A stretch of 64,000 nucleotides of DNA from Pseudorhodobacter antarcticus. Its GTDB lineage: Bacteria > Pseudomonadota > Alphaproteobacteria > Rhodobacterales > Rhodobacteraceae. This document shows, piece after piece, positions 36,841 to 44,399 of the stretch. The stretch covers positions 1-64,000 of the forward strand of contig CAMAXX010000014.1 in the NCBI GenBank assembly GCA_945862435.1, read 5' to 3'. Made by a program: the position numbers and the translations under genes. Each line of letters opens with the position of its first letter. The stretch's first letter is position 1. The notes under the pieces are model-generated. The model was given only the letters and a program-made list of their open reading frames with translations. It was not told the DNA's origin and searched no databases.

Positions 36841-36886
36841 CTTGCTCTGTAAGTATCCTCGGGGTCTGGGGGCGGATAGTCCCCAG
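36841..36886 (-). repeat. degenerate hairpin-tail repeat between argD and argF (opposite strand)
   Basis: Read on the minus strand: hairpin CTGGGG-actatccgc-CCCCAG, then ACCCCGAGGATACTTACAGAGCAAG. The tail is diverged from GAGGTATTT but the architecture is the same. Confidence 0.55.
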
Positions 36887-36909
36887 CTCTTGTCAATTAG
36901 GCCAAACCC

Positions 36910-37836
36910 ATGAAGCATTTCCTAGATATCCACCAAAGCGAAGCCGCCGAATTGCGCGCGATGATCAATTCGGCCCACGCGATGAAGGCCGCTCGGGGTG
37001 GTCTGCCCAAGGGCGCGCCTGATGATGATCAGCCGCTGGCAGGCCGCATGGTGGCGCTGATCTTTGAGAAACCCTCCACCCGCACCCGCGTGTCGTTCGA
37101 TGTGGGCGTGCGGCAAATGGGCGGGCAGACCATGGTGCTGTCTGGCAAAGAAATGCAGCTTGGCCATGGCGAAACAATTGCAGATACGGCCCGCGTTCTG
37201 TCGCGCTATGTTGATCTGATTATGATCCGCACCTTTGAAGAGGCAACGCTGCTGGAAATGGCCGAACATGCCACAGTGCCTGTGATAAACGGGCTGACCA
37301 ACCGCACGCATCCCTGCCAGATCATGGCCGATGTGATGACATACGAAGAACATCGCGGCCCTATAGCCGGCAAAAAGGTGGTCTGGGCAGGCGACGGCAA
37401 CAACGTCTGCGCCAGCTTCCTGCATGCGGCTGGCCAGTTCGGTTTTGATTTTACCTTCACGGGGCCTCAGCCATTAGACCCTGAAGCCGCCTTCATCGAC
37501 TTTGCGCGCAAAAAGGGCAGCACAGTGCTGATCGAACGCGACCCTGCAGTGGCCGTGCAGGGCGCTGATTTGGTGGTGACAGATACTTGGGTATCCATGC
37601 ACGACCCCGAATCCGCTAAGGAACGCCGCCACAACCAACTGCGCGGTTATCAAGTGAACGAGGCGCTGATGGCCCGCGCCCGCCCTGATGCGCTGTTCAT
37701 GCACTGCCTGCCTGCCCATCGCAACGACGAAGTGACATCGGCAGTGATGGACGGCCCCCATTCGGTGGTGTTCGACGAGGCCGAAAACCGTCTGCACGCG
37801 CAAAAGGCGGTAATGCGGTGGTGTTTGGGGATCTAG
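36910..37836 (+). CDS. argF: ornithine carbamoyltransferase
   Basis: Forms citrulline from ornithine and carbamoyl phosphate. The 308-residue protein has the carbamoyl-phosphate loop [20 protein letters not shown], the [15 protein letters not shown] motif, DTWVSM in the ornithine loop and the catalytic [11 protein letters not shown]. Length and start are typical. It is downstream of argD in the same direction. The stop lies 4 bases from the end of a decayed hemerythrin gene on the other strand. Confidence 0.97.
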   Translation: MKHFLDIHQSEAAELRAMINSAHAMKAARGGLPKGAPDDDQPLAGRMVALIFEKPSTRTRVSFDVGVRQMGGQTMVLSGKEMQLGHGETIADTARVLSRYVDLIMIRTFEEATLLEMAEHATVPVINGLTNRTHPCQIMADVMTYEEHRGPIAGKKVVWAGDGNNVCASFLHAAGQFGFDFTFTGPQPLDPEAAFIDFARKKGSTVLIERDPAVAVQGADLVVTDTWVSMHDPESAKERRHNQLRGYQVNEALMARARPDALFMHCLPAHRNDEVTSAVMDGPHSVVFDEAENRLHAQKAVMRWCLGI

Positions 37837-37839
37837 GAA

Positions 37840-38270
37840 CTAATCGCCAGGCTGCTTCAACACCACGGGCAGCACAGGGTCGTCTTCATCGCCTAGATGC
37901 TGTCCCAGCGGCCTTTCAAACCGCCCCAAAACGGTGTCAAAACCTGTAACCAGTTCGTGCTGGGCGGTATCATTCCGTGCTCGCAACACGGCATTTGCGC
38001 CTGACGCAAAGGTATCGATCATCTTATGCAGGGCGTGATGGTCTGCGTCCAGCACCTTAAATCCGCGCGCGATGCGCGGTTCCAACTGCGCCAGTTGCGG
38101 GAAATAAGCGGAATCTTCTATTCCAGTCAAAACGCCGCTTGCCCGCTGAAATGGGGATGCGCGGCCCACCTCTCGCGCGGGCAATCTGCCAAGATGATGC
38201 GAAATTCATCGCGCAGGGCGCTGCGATGATACAGGGCCAAGTTTCGGGGCCAAGTTTTGGCGCCAATGGG
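37840..38270 (-). pseudogene. hemerythrin-domain protein, degraded
   Basis: Two hemerythrin pieces lie in different frames on the minus strand. The N-terminal piece (LYHRSALRDEFRIILADCPR, then ERWAAHPHFSGQAAF) ends at a TGA near 38128. The C-terminal piece starts at GIEDSAYFPQLAQLEPRIAR and continues FKVLDADHHALHKMID to the stop at 37840. Compared with family members as I recall them, about 45-50 residues between QAAF and GIED are missing, including the HxxxH helix. The start region is also frame-shifted. The result is an internal deletion plus frameshift, so no di-iron protein can be made. The track ORFs 37840-38184 and 38057-38290 are its fragments. Confidence 0.65.
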
Positions 38271-38397
38271 TCATCGATCATCCGCCGCACCTTATCAATA
38301 TTTGTTGAACCCTATTCCCGGGCCAATGCGGTAGCAACCCTTGCGCGCGCCTTCATTCTGCTCTTCTATGCGGCGATCTCAACCGCAAAGGTACTAA

Positions 38398-38886
38398 ATG
38401 CAAAACCCAGTTCCCTTTTTCATCCATTCGCTGACGGCCCTATCAAACTGCATAGCCAAGGCCGAAGCCTTTGCCGACGCCAAGCGCCTAAAACCCGAAG
38501 TGCTGCCTAACTTGCGCCTTGTGGCCGATATGTTGCCCTTTGCGCGCCAAGTTATGATTGCCACCGATCACGCCAAGGGTGCCCCTGCGCGGTTGGCGGG
38601 GATGGAAGCGCCCAGTTTTGCCGATACCGAAACCACGTTGGAAGAGTTGCGCGCGCGCATCCAGAAAACCATCGATTTTCTGAAAACCATTCCCGAAGAT
38701 GCGTTCGAGGGGGCCGAGGCGCGCACCATCACCATTAAGGCAGGCCCGCGTGAATTGACCTTTCCCGCCGCGCAATATTACAGTGGTTATGCGACCCCGA
38801 ATTTCTTTTTCCACATGACCACAGCCTACAATATTCTGCGCAGCAATGGCGTTGAAATTGGCAAGGTTGATTTCTTGGGCGCTTAA
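38398..38886 (+). CDS. DUF1993-family (DinB-like) protein
   Basis: A 162-residue helical protein. It begins MQNPVPFFIHSLTALSNCIA and carries the DUF1993 pattern PAQYYSGYATPNFFFHMTTA YNILR near the C-terminus, where the His and Tyr residues suggest a DinB-like four-helix bundle. The molecular role is unknown. It is divergent from the decayed hemerythrin gene and ends at a shared hairpin with the convergent MFS gene. Confidence 0.82.
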   Translation: MQNPVPFFIHSLTALSNCIAKAEAFADAKRLKPEVLPNLRLVADMLPFARQVMIATDHAKGAPARLAGMEAPSFADTETTLEELRARIQKTIDFLKTIPEDAFEGAEARTITIKAGPRELTFPAAQYYSGYATPNFFFHMTTAYNILRSNGVEIGKVDFLGA

Positions 38887-38895
38887 TGCCCTATT

Positions 38896-38917
38896 GCAGC
38901 GGGGCTAACCCCGCTGC
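38896..38917. terminator. hairpin between convergent DUF1993 and MFS genes
   Basis: GCAGCGGGG-ctaa-CCCCGCTGC is a perfect 9-bp stem with a tetraloop, touching the MFS stop codon. There is no clear T run, so it may stabilise 3' ends rather than act as a full terminator. Confidence 0.5.
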
Positions 38918-40080
38918 TAATCATCAGCAGCCGCCGCGCGGGCCGCAATCATCCCCACAAGTCCCAGCACCATCGCCAGTGTCAGATATGTCGCGCGATA
39001 GCCCACATGTTCGGCGACAAAGCCAATGCTCGCAGGGGCCACCAGAATCCCCGTATAGCCGACCATTGTTACAGTCGAAATACCCACGCCAGCGGGCAGC
39101 CCCGGCCTATTTCCAGCGGCAGAAAACAAAATCGGCACCATGTTGGCTACGCCAAGCCCTGCTATGGCAAAGCCTAAAATCGCCATCGGGGCAGTGGGGG
39201 ATAACGCGCCCATTGCCAGCCCCAGCGTCCCTAGCGCTGCAGAGAAGCGCAGTGTTTTGACCGCGCCATAGCGGTTGCGCACAAAATCCCCTGTAAAGCG
39301 CATTACAGCCATTGTCCCCGCGAAAAACGCAAAGCCAAGGCCCGACGCAAACACCCCTGCGCCCAATTCGCTTGATAGATAAATCGCCGCCCAATCCAGC
39401 ACCGCGCCTTCGGGTACCATAGAAAACAGCGCCATTGCCCCCAAAATCCATAACCCCATATCGCGGGTAATCAGCCGTGACTTGGGCTTTGCCGCACCAG
39501 TGTCTTGGCTGGGTTGAGGCGCGTCTTGCATCACAAAACGCATCGCGCCCACGACCAGCAACAAAGATACCCCTGCAACGATCAGTGCCTGCCGCTCGGC
39601 CCCGATATGGGCGATCATCCATGCGCCGCCCGCGCCGCCGACAAATCCGCCAAGGCTCCAGAACCCGTGGCTGGATGACATAATCGCGCGACCAAGGCGG
39701 CGCTCGACCACCACGGCATTGGCATTCATCGCCACGTCCATACAGCCAATCACTGCCCCCATCAGCGCCATAAGCGGGGCCAGCAGCCACAGGTTTTGCG
39801 CAAAAACCACAGCCGCCAACATGGGCGTTGCAGCTAACGCAAAGCCCGTGGCCACCTGCGCCGATCCATAGGCCGCAATCAGCCGACCTGCATACAGCAT
39901 CGCCCCCACAGCCCCCAGCCCAAGGCACAGGATCAGCAGGCCCAGCACGCTTTCGCTGATTGAATGACGCGTCAACAGCAGCGGAATCTGTGGTGCCCAA
40001 GCCCCCATGATAAAGCCGTTCACCGTGAAAAACGCCGCAATGGCCCAGCGATTTGTTTGTCCCGAATATTCTTGCGCCAT
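38917..40080 (-). CDS. MFS transporter (YbjJ/FucP-like)
   Basis: A 387-residue major-facilitator protein with about 12 hydrophobic segments in two halves. The N-terminal helix reads WAIAAFFTVNGFIMGAWAPQIPLLL and a cytoplasmic loop follows helix 6 (MQDAPQPSQDTGAAKPKSRL). The SSSHGFWSLGGFVGGAGGAW stretch is typical of the YbjJ-type group. The gene starts 3 bases after galM stops, so the two are co-transcribed, which suggests a sugar substrate. That is inference from context. Confidence 0.85.
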   Translation of the reverse strand: MAQEYSGQTNRWAIAAFFTVNGFIMGAWAPQIPLLLTRHSISESVLGLLILCLGLGAVGAMLYAGRLIAAYGSAQVATGFALAATPMLAAVVFAQNLWLLAPLMALMGAVIGCMDVAMNANAVVVERRLGRAIMSSSHGFWSLGGFVGGAGGAWMIAHIGAERQALIVAGVSLLLVVGAMRFVMQDAPQPSQDTGAAKPKSRLITRDMGLWILGAMALFSMVPEGAVLDWAAIYLSSELGAGVFASGLGFAFFAGTMAVMRFTGDFVRNRYGAVKTLRFSAALGTLGLAMGALSPTAPMAILGFAIAGLGVANMVPILFSAAGNRPGLPAGVGISTVTMVGYTGILVAPASIGFVAEHVGYRATYLTLAMVLGLVGMIAARAAAADD

Positions 40081-40083
40081 GAT

Positions 40084-41040
40084 CTATTCCTTCGAAAAAT
40101 GCCATACTGTTGACTGGGTTCGGCTTTGCCCCGCGCCAAGTTCGATACTGGGAAATCCTGCTTTATTTGGCGCATCGGGCCAATTTTGCGCCTCAATTGC
40201 AACGGCGGCAAAGGCGTCGTGGCGACAATCATACAGTTGCACGGCCGCTTCGGTGGTCGATAGCCGCAGTGTGACACCGCTTGTCCCGCGCAGCATAAGC
40301 ACCTCGCGCAGCGGTTCTTGCGCACTGCCAAGGCAAAAGCTGTTGTCAAGCGGGGGCTGTTGCGGCGCAATGCTGCGCAGCGCGCGAAAATCAAAATCCG
40401 TGCCCGTGACATTTGCAATCGCGCCCGTGGGGATAAACTCGCTGTCCGTGGGCAGATAATGATCCGCTGCCACCTGTATGCCGTGGCCCGCATAATCTGG
40501 GCTGCCGTCAAGGTTCCAGTAGCTGTGGTTGGCCACATTCCACAGGGTTGCCGCATCGGTTGTCACAGTTACATCCATCTGCAACTGCGCCCCGTTCAGG
40601 TTAAAGCGCGCAGTCACATCGCGGTTGCCAGAAAAGCCGCCCATACCATCAGGCAAATGTAAGGCAAGGGTCAGCGCGCTGTCACTGACATCGACAATAT
40701 CCCAAACCTGATGCTGCGCCCCCGATAGCCCCGAATGCAGCACATGCTTGCCCAAAAAGTTCTTTTCAAACTGCGCTGTCTGCCCGCCAACTTGCGCCGC
40801 AGCGCCCGTCAATCGGTTGACCACGGGCGCAATCAAGCTGCCATAATAGCACATCGCGCCTTCGGCATCGGCCACGTTTTGCGCGGCTACGGTCAGATCA
40901 TAGGGCACGCCATCCAGCCGAACTGATTGCAGCGTAGCCCCTAGGGTCAGCACCGCCACGTGCATCTCTTCGCTGCGCAGCATAACCCTCTGAACTAACC
41001 CGCCATTAGCCGTTCTACCAAACTTTGTAATCTGCGCCAT
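40084..41040 (-). CDS. galM: aldose 1-epimerase (galactose mutarotase)
   Basis: Interconverts alpha and beta anomers of aldoses. The 318-residue beta-sandwich protein has NRLTGAAAQVGGQTAQ, the catalytic His region LHSG and LWNVANHSYWNLDGSPDYAG, and a C-terminal Glu in GFPSIELGAGQSRTQST. It is followed by an MFS transporter 3 bases downstream and transcribed from the region shared with the znuA 3' end. The specific sugar is not determined. Confidence 0.9.
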   Translation of the reverse strand: MAQITKFGRTANGGLVQRVMLRSEEMHVAVLTLGATLQSVRLDGVPYDLTVAAQNVADAEGAMCYYGSLIAPVVNRLTGAAAQVGGQTAQFEKNFLGKHVLHSGLSGAQHQVWDIVDVSDSALTLALHLPDGMGGFSGNRDVTARFNLNGAQLQMDVTVTTDAATLWNVANHSYWNLDGSPDYAGHGIQVAADHYLPTDSEFIPTGAIANVTGTDFDFRALRSIAPQQPPLDNSFCLGSAQEPLREVLMLRGTSGVTLRLSTTEAAVQLYDCRHDAFAAVAIEAQNWPDAPNKAGFPSIELGAGQSRTQSTVWHFSKE

Positions 41041-41091
41041 CTATGCCTCTAAAACGATTTTGGGGCAACGTGACGAGCTATTCCCAAAAGG

Positions 41092-42000
41092 TCAAGCGCC
41101 CGAAAGACATCCCTTCAGCGCGGCCGTCAAATTGCGCAGCACATCGCCAAAGCTGGCGGGCGAGGGGTTTAGCATCGTGCCAACGGGGTCTAATGCTGCG
41201 CCTGCTTTGGCCGCAGTCCCGTCTGTTAATTGCAGCAACAAATCGGCATCATGTTGCACCTCGGGAAAGACGCAAACCACGCCATCTGCGATTGTGCCTT
41301 GCACCTCGCGCAGGTGCGCCGCACCTGCCGTGCTGGCATCGCCCATCGCGACTGCGCCCCGATAGTTCAGGCCGTAGTGCAGGACGAAATACTGATAGGC
41401 ATCGTGATATGCGACAAAACCCTTGTCTTTGACGGGGGCGAGTGCAGCAAAAATCTCGGTGTCCAGTGCTGCAATCTCGGCCTTGGCGGCTGCAGCATTC
41501 GCGGCATAAGTTGCAGCATTACCGTTGTCCTTGGCCGACAAAACCGCAGCAATTGCATCCAGCCACGGCGCTGCATTTTCGGGGTTCAACCACGCATGCT
41601 GGTCTGTGCCGTTGTGATCGTGGTCGCGATTATGGCCTTGATGCTCAGCCGGATCATCCATGGCCCCAAATTCCAATAACTTGGTGCCCTTCACAGCCAA
41701 TAGGGGCAGCGAGACCATATTGCCCGTTGCCCCCTTTAGTGCCCTTTCCATCCACGGGGTCAGCTCTGGCCCAATCCATACGGCCACATCGGCGCTGGCA
41801 ATATCGCTCATCTGGCTGGGGCGGAGCTGAAAATCATGCTCGTCCGCGCCTTTTTCCAGCAGCAAAACAGGCGTGCCCAAATCGCCCATCACTTGCGCAA
41901 CAAGCCCGTAAACAGGCGGGATATCAGTCATCACGCGCGGCACTTCGGCCAGTGCAGAAAGAGGCAGCATGGACAGAATAGATGATATGATATAACGCAT
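41092..42000 (-). CDS. znuA: zinc ABC transporter substrate-binding protein ZnuA
   Basis: Periplasmic zinc-binding component of the ZnuABC importer. The start at ATG 42000 gives 302 residues with a signal peptide MRYIISSILSMLPLSALA. The track start adds 14 residues that run back towards the operator. A His-rich loop (HQGHNRDHDHNGTDQHAWLN) is characteristic, as are EHDFQLRPSQ and the later His in VAYHDAYQYF. It is divergent from zur-znuC-znuB across a 78-base region that holds a perfect Zur-type palindrome, so zinc-dependent repression is expected. Confidence 0.95.
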   Translation of the reverse strand: MRYIISSILSMLPLSALAEVPRVMTDIPPVYGLVAQVMGDLGTPVLLLEKGADEHDFQLRPSQMSDIASADVAVWIGPELTPWMERALKGATGNMVSLPLLAVKGTKLLEFGAMDDPAEHQGHNRDHDHNGTDQHAWLNPENAAPWLDAIAAVLSAKDNGNAATYAANAAAAKAEIAALDTEIFAALAPVKDKGFVAYHDAYQYFVLHYGLNYRGAVAMGDASTAGAAHLREVQGTIADGVVCVFPEVQHDADLLLQLTDGTAAKAGAALDPVGTMLNPSPASFGDVLRNLTAALKGCLSGA

Positions 42001-42040
42001 GGTATGCGGCCCTTTTTTATTTGTGTTGGTCGCTGTATAC

Positions 42041-42057
42041 ATGTTATATTATAACAT
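42041..42057. promoter_or_regulatory. Zur operator
   Basis: ATGTTATA-T-TATAACAT is a perfect 17-bp palindrome in the znuA/zur divergent region, 41 bases from znuA and 22 bases from zur. Its form matches alphaproteobacterial Zur boxes as I know them. One site could control both directions. Confidence 0.85.
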
Positions 42058-42078
42058 TTCAAGAGGCGCGAGCAAAAC

Positions 42079-42612
42079 ATGTCCCACGACCATTGCCGCA
42101 ACTGTGCGGCCCCAGATTTGGCATTTGCAGCCCACGATCACGCCCCTTGCGCCAGTGAAGCGCTGGCGCGGGCGATCGGTATTTTGGCTGCGAAAGGCCA
42201 GCGCCTGACGCCGGTGCGCCGCCGCACGTTGGAAATTCTGCTAGAAGGTCACCGCGCATTGGGCGCGTATGAAGTGCTTTCGCGTCTTGCGACAGAGGGG
42301 TTTGGAGCGCAGCCGCCTGTGGCCTACCGCGCGCTGGATTTTCTAGAAGAACACGGCCTTGCCCATCGCATCCGCCGCCTAAACGCCTTTACCGCCTGCA
42401 TGCACATGGGCGAAAATCATACAGCCGCCTTCCTGATTTGCTGCGTCTGTCATGCGATATCCGAAGCACCCGCCCCTCCCGCGCGCGCCGCCTTGGACAG
42501 CGCCGCATCGGCGCAGGGGTTCACCATCGAATCCGCCACGATCGAAGCGCTGGGCCGATGCCCTACCTGCCAAAACGCACCACAATTGGTCCCGAACAAG
42601 GCCGCAGCATGA
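42079..42612 (+). CDS. zur: zinc-uptake regulator Zur (Fur family)
   Basis: A 177-residue Fur-family repressor. The winged helix includes RLTPVRRRTLEILLEGHRAL GAYEVL and PVAYRALDFLEEHGLAHRI. Zinc ligands are expected from CICCVCH-like residues (FLICCVCHAISE) and the C-terminal CPTCQ. The N-terminus (MSHDHCRNCAAPDLAFAAHD) is unusually rich in His and Cys. It overlaps znuC by an ATGA junction, so the repressor is co-transcribed with the ATPase and permease it controls. Confidence 0.93.
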   Translation: MSHDHCRNCAAPDLAFAAHDHAPCASEALARAIGILAAKGQRLTPVRRRTLEILLEGHRALGAYEVLSRLATEGFGAQPPVAYRALDFLEEHGLAHRIRRLNAFTACMHMGENHTAAFLICCVCHAISEAPAPPARAALDSAASAQGFTIESATIEALGRCPTCQNAPQLVPNKAAA

Positions 42613-43400
42613 GCCTGATTTCTGCGCAGCATATTTCTGTAACCTTTGGCGCGGCAAACGTGCTTACCGATGTGTCCCTAGCTATCCACCAAGGCGAAAT
42701 TGTCACCTTGATTGGGCCGAACGGGTCGGGAAAATCCACACTTTTGCGCGCTATGCTGGGCATTGTGCCCCTCGCAAGCGGGCAGGTGCATCGCGCGCCA
42801 GATTTGTGCCTTGGATATGTGCCGCAAAAACTCGCTATAGACCGCGCTATGCCAATGACAGTGCGCAGATTCTTGTCCCTACCGCAGCGCGTATCCGACA
42901 AACAGGCTCGCGCCGCACTGGCCCGCGTTGGGCTTGGCGCGATGGAGGGCGCGCAAATGGCGCAGCTTTCGGGCGGGCAAATGCAGCGCGCAATGCTGGC
43001 CCGCGCGCTGCTGACTGATCCGCAGATTTTGGTGTTGGATGAGCCGACCCAAGGTCTGGATCAACAGGGCGAGGCCGCCTTTTACCGCCTGATCGAAGAA
43101 TTGCGGCTAGAAACAGGCGCGGCGGTGCTGATGGTATCGCACGATCTGCACGTTGTTATGGCAGCATCGGACCGCGTGATTTGCCTCAACGGCCATATCT
43201 GCTGCCAAGGCGCGCCGCATGTGGTCTCATCCGCCCCTGAATACCGCGCGCTGTTTGGCCTTGGCACCCAAGGCGCGCTGGCCCTTTATCAACACGCGCA
43301 CGACCACGTGCATGATGGTGGCCCTGCGCCTGCTGGCCCCACCAAAGATGCCTTTGGTCGCACCCCCACCGATCCGCACTATGGCCATAACCATGCTTGA
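42609..43400 (+). CDS. znuC: zinc ABC transporter ATP-binding protein ZnuC
   Basis: ATPase of the zinc importer. The ATG at 42609 overlaps the zur stop and gives 263 residues beginning MSLISAQHISVTFGAANVLT; the longer track start is a shadow through zur. Walker A is GPNGSGKST, the signature is LSGGQMQRAMLARALL, Walker B is ILVLDEPTQGLD, with the switch His in VSHDLHVV. The C-terminus is His-rich (YQHAHDHVHDGG and HYGHNHA), fitting a zinc function. Confidence 0.95.
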   Translation: MSLISAQHISVTFGAANVLTDVSLAIHQGEIVTLIGPNGSGKSTLLRAMLGIVPLASGQVHRAPDLCLGYVPQKLAIDRAMPMTVRRFLSLPQRVSDKQARAALARVGLGAMEGAQMAQLSGGQMQRAMLARALLTDPQILVLDEPTQGLDQQGEAAFYRLIEELRLETGAAVLMVSHDLHVVMAASDRVICLNGHICCQGAPHVVSSAPEYRALFGLGTQGALALYQHAHDHVHDGGPAPAGPTKDAFGRTPTDPHYGHNHA

Positions 43401-44184
43401 TGATTTCCTTACTCGCGCCGCTTTGGCGGGCATTGGACTGGCGCTGGCAACTGGGCCTTTGGGCAGTTTCGTGGTTTGGCGGCGCATGGCCTATTTCGGG
43501 GATGCAACATCCCATGCGGCCATTCTGGGCGTAGCACTGGCGTTGGCGCTGCACCTTCCCATTGGGGTGGGCACGCTGATCGTCGCCCTTGCGATGGCAG
43601 GAACAGTGTCAACCCTTGCCGCCAAGGGCTGGGCGATGGACACGGCCTTGGGCGTTCTGGCCCATTCGGCGCTGGCTTTTGGTCTTGTCGCCATTTCCTA
43701 TGTGCCCAATGTGCGGGCGGATCTGTCAAGCTACCTGTTCGGCGATATCTTGGCGGTGTCGCGCGCTGATTTGGTCTTTATCTGGGGCGGCGCGGCGCTG
43801 GTTTTGGCGCTCTTGATCTGGCGCTGGCAGCGCTTGCTGACAGCGACTCTATCCGAAGATTTGGCCCATGCCAGCGGCATCAACCCATCGGTCGAGCGAT
43901 TGGCCCTTACCATTGCGCTGGCCTTAGTCGTCGCCGTGGCGTTGAAAATCGTCGGCGCCCTGCTGATCGCCGCCATGCTGATTATTCCCGCCGCCGCCGC
44001 CCGCGCCCTATCGCGCACGCCCGAGGCGATGGCCACTATTGCCGCCTTTATCGGTGCGCAGGCCTGCCTTGGTGGTTTGGCCCTGTCCCTATGGCAAGAC
44101 ACGCCCGCAGGCCCGTCAATCATCACTGTGGCCGCCGTGATCTTTGCGATCAGCGCAGCATTCGGCCGTGTAACGCAAAAGTAA
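43393..44184 (+). CDS. znuB: zinc ABC transporter permease ZnuB
   Basis: A 263-residue inner-membrane permease with about eight hydrophobic segments. It carries LATGPLGSFVVWRRMAYFGD ATSHAAILGVALA near the N-terminus and LKIVGALLIAAMLIIPAAAA near the C-terminus, the ABC-3 family pattern. The ATG at 43393 overlaps the znuC stop by 8 bases; the ATG at 43381 is also possible. It completes the zur-znuC-znuB operon. Confidence 0.94.
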   Translation: MLDDFLTRAALAGIGLALATGPLGSFVVWRRMAYFGDATSHAAILGVALALALHLPIGVGTLIVALAMAGTVSTLAAKGWAMDTALGVLAHSALAFGLVAISYVPNVRADLSSYLFGDILAVSRADLVFIWGGAALVLALLIWRWQRLLTATLSEDLAHASGINPSVERLALTIALALVVAVALKIVGALLIAAMLIIPAAAARALSRTPEAMATIAAFIGAQACLGGLALSLWQDTPAGPSIITVAAVIFAISAAFGRVTQK

Positions 44185-44189
44185 TTGCG

Positions 44190-44253
44190 CCCCTCCTAAC
44201 TCTAAAAATAACCTGGGGTGCGCGAAGCAATACGTGCGAAATTCCTTCGCACG
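44190..44253 (-). repeat. hairpin-tail repeat after znuB (opposite strand)
   Basis: Read on the minus strand: a perfect hairpin CGTGCGAA-ggaat-TTCGCACG, then after 14 bases the tail CCCCAGGTTATTTTTAGAGTTAGGAGGGG. It belongs to the GAGTTAGGAAG subtype seen at 17.7 kb. The remaining sequence up to 44399 shows no gene. Confidence 0.65.
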
Positions 44254-44399
44254 CTTGGGCAAAGCCCCTCTCAGCCATGCCGCAAACAAACCATATGTCG
44301 TTTTTCGCCGTCAAAGGTCGGCCCCCCCTTGCCCCCTTGCCCCCGCTTGCGGCAAAACGGGGCAACGCCTGCTAGCGCCCCATTTTTCGGAGAGTTCCC

